7,076 nt of DNA from DATLXH01 sp035576005 (GTDB lineage: Bacteria; Acidobacteriota; Thermoanaerobaculia; Gp7-AA8), in the NCBI GenBank assembly GCA_035576005.1, contig DATLXH010000160.1, positions 1-7,076 of the forward strand. Reading direction: 5' to 3'. The first letter of the stretch is position 1, and every line of letters begins with the position of its first letter. The translations under genes and the position numbers were made by a program. Shown in pieces: positions 5,451 to 7,076 of this stretch. The notes under the pieces are model-generated. The model was not told the DNA's origin. It did no database searches and was given only the letters and a program-made list of their open reading frames with translations.

Positions 5451-6860
5451 TTACTGGTGAATCGCGTGTCCGCCCACGGCCTCGGCTGCTTCCATCATTG
5501 CTTCTGAGAGCGTCGGATGGGCGTGAACGGTCTTCGCGATCGACTCACTCGTAGCCTCCAGCTCCAGTGCGGTGCATGCCTCGGCAATGAGCTCGGTTGC
5601 TTTCGGCCCGACGATGTGTACGCCGAGGAGCTCGTCGTATTTGGCATCGGAAACGAACTTCACCATCCCGCCGCTCTCGCCCAGGATCTTTGCTTTCGAA
5701 TTCGCCGCGAAGGAGAACTTCCCGATTTTCACTTCGTACCCTCGTTCCTTCGCCTTCTTCTCGGTGAGTCCAACCGATGCGACTTCCGGATCGGTGTAGG
5801 TTGCATTCGGAATTCGATCGTAATTCAGCGGACGCACCTTCATCCCCGCGATCTGTTCCATGACCAGAATGCCTTCCGCAGACGCACAGTGTGCGAGCCA
5901 TGGGGTCGGGACGATGTCGCCGATCGCCCACACATTCGGTTCGTGAGTCTTCATGTAGGGATCGACCTGCACGTAACCACGGGAATCGAGCTGGACTTTG
6001 GTCTTCTCGAGGTTCAGGCCCTCGAGCACGGGGCGCCGTCCGACAGCAGAGAGGACGACTTCGGTCTCGATGGTCTGCTGCTTTCCACCTTTCATCGAGA
6101 GCACCGACTTGACGCCCGTAGGGCCCGGCGTACAGCTTTCAATCTTCGCGTCAGTGAACACTTCGATTCCGTTTTTCTTGAACATCCGGGTGAATTCTTT
6201 CGAGATTTCTTCGTCCTCGATCGGAAGAAGGAGCGGCATCACTTCGACGATCGTCGCTTTCGTCCCGAAACGCGAAAAGATCGAGGCGAACTCGCATCCG
6301 ACGGCGCCGGCCCCGATGACGAGCATCGACTTCGGTGCCTGAGTGAGCATGAGAATGTGATCGGAGTTGATGATCTGTTTCCCGTCGCTCTTGATGTGCG
6401 GCAGATCGCGCGGGGTCGAGCCGGTTGCGAGAACGATGTTCTTCGCCTGCAGCTTCGTGACCTCTCCGCCTGCGCCGAGGACTTCGACGATTCCTTTTTC
6501 ACCCAGCCGGCCGAATCCGTTGATCCGTTCGACTTTGTTCTTCTTGAAGAGGAACTCGATCCCTTTGGCGTTCTTATCCACAACGGACTGCTTGCGCTGC
6601 TGCACGACGTTGAAGTCGAGCGTGACGTCCCCGACAGTGATCCCGAACTCTTTCGCTTTCTGAACCTTCTGATAGACGTCAGCGTTCTCTAAAAGGGACT
6701 TTGTAGGAATGCAGCCGCGGTGAAGGCACGTCCCACCGAGGAAAGGATCTTTTTCGATGACCGCGACTCTGAGTCCGAGCTGACCGGCCCGGATTCCTGC
6801 TACGTAGCCGCCAGGCCCGCTGCCGATCACGATGACGTCGTATTGGTTGGTTTCTGCCAA
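5451..6860 (-). CDS. lpdA: Dihydrolipoyl dehydrogenase (E3 of 2-oxoacid dehydrogenase complexes)
   Basis: This cytosolic FAD enzyme reoxidises the dihydrolipoyl arm of E2 with NAD+. The 469-residue product is full length for the family. Visible motifs are the FAD dinucleotide fold GSGPGG (residues 13-18), the redox-active disulfide in GGTCLHRGCIPTK (Cys45, Cys50), the NAD-binding GAGAVG (183-188), a second FAD contact around AIGDIVPTPWLAH, and the C-terminal catalytic dyad HPTLSE (His448, Glu453). I chose the TTG at 6860 because a GGAGGTG ribosome site ends 5-6 bases before it and the family pattern YDVIVIGSGPGG then begins at residue 7. An in-frame ATG at 6938 would add 26 residues and lacks a ribosome site. 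One at 6890 overlaps the proposed -10 box. It is the first gene of the block and 143 bases upstream of E1-alpha. Other lipoyl complexes of the cell could share it. The function is certain, the exact start less so. Confidence 0.96.
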   Translation of the reverse strand: MAETNQYDVIVIGSGPGGYVAGIRAGQLGLRVAVIEKDPFLGGTCLHRGCIPTKSLLENADVYQKVQKAKEFGITVGDVTLDFNVVQQRKQSVVDKNAKGIEFLFKKNKVERINGFGRLGEKGIVEVLGAGGEVTKLQAKNIVLATGSTPRDLPHIKSDGKQIINSDHILMLTQAPKSMLVIGAGAVGCEFASIFSRFGTKATIVEVMPLLLPIEDEEISKEFTRMFKKNGIEVFTDAKIESCTPGPTGVKSVLSMKGGKQQTIETEVVLSAVGRRPVLEGLNLEKTKVQLDSRGYVQVDPYMKTHEPNVWAIGDIVPTPWLAHCASAEGILVMEQIAGMKVRPLNYDRIPNATYTDPEVASVGLTEKKAKERGYEVKIGKFSFAANSKAKILGESGGMVKFVSDAKYDELLGVHIVGPKATELIAEACTALELEATSESIAKTVHAHPTLSEAMMEAAEAVGGHAIHQ

Positions 6861-6866
6861 GGGAAC

Positions 6867-6872
6867 ACCTCC
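6867..6872 (-). promoter_or_regulatory. Strong ribosome-binding site fixing the lpdA start
   Basis: The minus strand reads GGAGGT, then GTTCCC, then TTG. The six-base spacing to the TTG at 6860 is ideal, and the Shine-Dalgarno match is the best in the window. It decides for a TTG start over the in-frame ATGs further upstream. Confidence 0.75.
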
Positions 6873-6888
6873 GGAGATTTCGCGCGGC

Positions 6889-6894
6889 ATTATA
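6889..6894 (-). promoter_or_regulatory. Candidate -10 box (TATAAT) of the lpdA-led block
   Basis: Read on the minus strand, 6894-6889 is an exact TATAAT. Transcription starting about seven bases downstream, near 6882, would give a leader of some 20 bases that just includes the GGAGGTG ribosome site and leads to the TTG at 6860. No good -35 box is present at 16-18 bases; TGTCCA at 19 bases matches the consensus at only about three positions, so an extended or activator-dependent promoter, or chance, remains possible. If real, it excludes the upstream ATG starts at 6938 and 6890 from the transcript. Confidence 0.4.
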
Positions 6895-7040
6895 CGGGTG
6901 AGGGTTGCAACACTGGACAGATCGATGTGGCCGGACATTCCAACGGTAAATCCTCAGTTGGGAAGAAGGAACCTCATAGGATTTGTCCGAAGTTTCCATG
7001 GGGAAGGCCGCTCAGACCCTCGAGTCTCGAGTGTTTGAAC

Positions 7041-7057
7041 CAACTGCGCCGCAGTTG
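7041..7057. repeat. 17-base dyad CAACTGCG-C-CGCAGTTG upstream of lpdA
   Basis: Two perfect 8-base arms around one central base lie about 150 bases upstream of the proposed -10 box. The one-base centre fits a DNA site for a dimeric regulator better than an RNA hairpin, but there is no T run on either side and no regulator gene in the window. It may belong to a gene beyond the right edge. I see no coding sequence in the rest of 6861-7076. Confidence 0.3.
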
Positions 7058-7076
7058 AAGTGGTCCACGATGACAG

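Noticed and set aside
5517..6692. A 391-codon open frame on the plus strand
   Set aside because: It lies entirely antisense to lpdA, whose motifs are intact; the translation has no recognisable domain and looks like the complement of a GC-rich coding frame.

Overview
The window holds one co-directional, minus-strand block of five genes. In transcription order (right to left) they are dihydrolipoyl dehydrogenase (E3), E1-alpha, E1-beta and the lipoyl-bearing E2 of a 2-oxoacid dehydrogenase complex, and then a LipB octanoyltransferase fused to a NUDIX hydrolase domain. The first four genes encode a complete complex of the pyruvate/branched-chain 2-oxoacid/acetoin dehydrogenase family. The fifth contains the enzyme that starts lipoyl attachment on E2, so the block joins a lipoyl enzyme to part of its own cofactor-loading machinery. 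No lipA is in the window.

The organism looks like a moderately GC-rich, probably Gram-negative bacterium. The N-terminus of E2 (MPTDVVMPQMGESIAEG), the split E1 and the habit of filling gene gaps with palindromic repeats remind me of Acidobacteriota. This is recollection, not a search, and should be treated as a weak guess.

Layout: 7076-6861 is the leader, with a consensus TATAAT, a strong GGAGGTG ribosome site and a TTG start for lpdA. lpdA occupies 6860-5451. The gap 5450-5308 carries a perfect 28-bp inverted repeat. E1-alpha is 5307-4285. The gap 4284-4010 is packed with palindromes and a mosaic repeat. E1-beta is 4009-3002. The gap 3001-2927 is plain apart from the E2 ribosome site. E2 is 2926-1430. 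The gap 1429-1305 is almost entirely a 36-bp inverted repeat ending in a T6 run, which looks like an intrinsic terminator in the direction of the genes. lipB-nudix is 1304-201. The final 200 bases hold a second copy of the mosaic repeat seen at 4197-4261.

The enzymes are ordinary and intact. The less ordinary points are the LipB-NUDIX fusion, whose NUDIX half resembles NudB-type dihydroneopterin triphosphate pyrophosphatases, and three different structured repeat types lodged between the genes of a core metabolic operon. I see no CRISPR array, RNA gene, transposase or prophage gene, and no clearly new multi-gene system.
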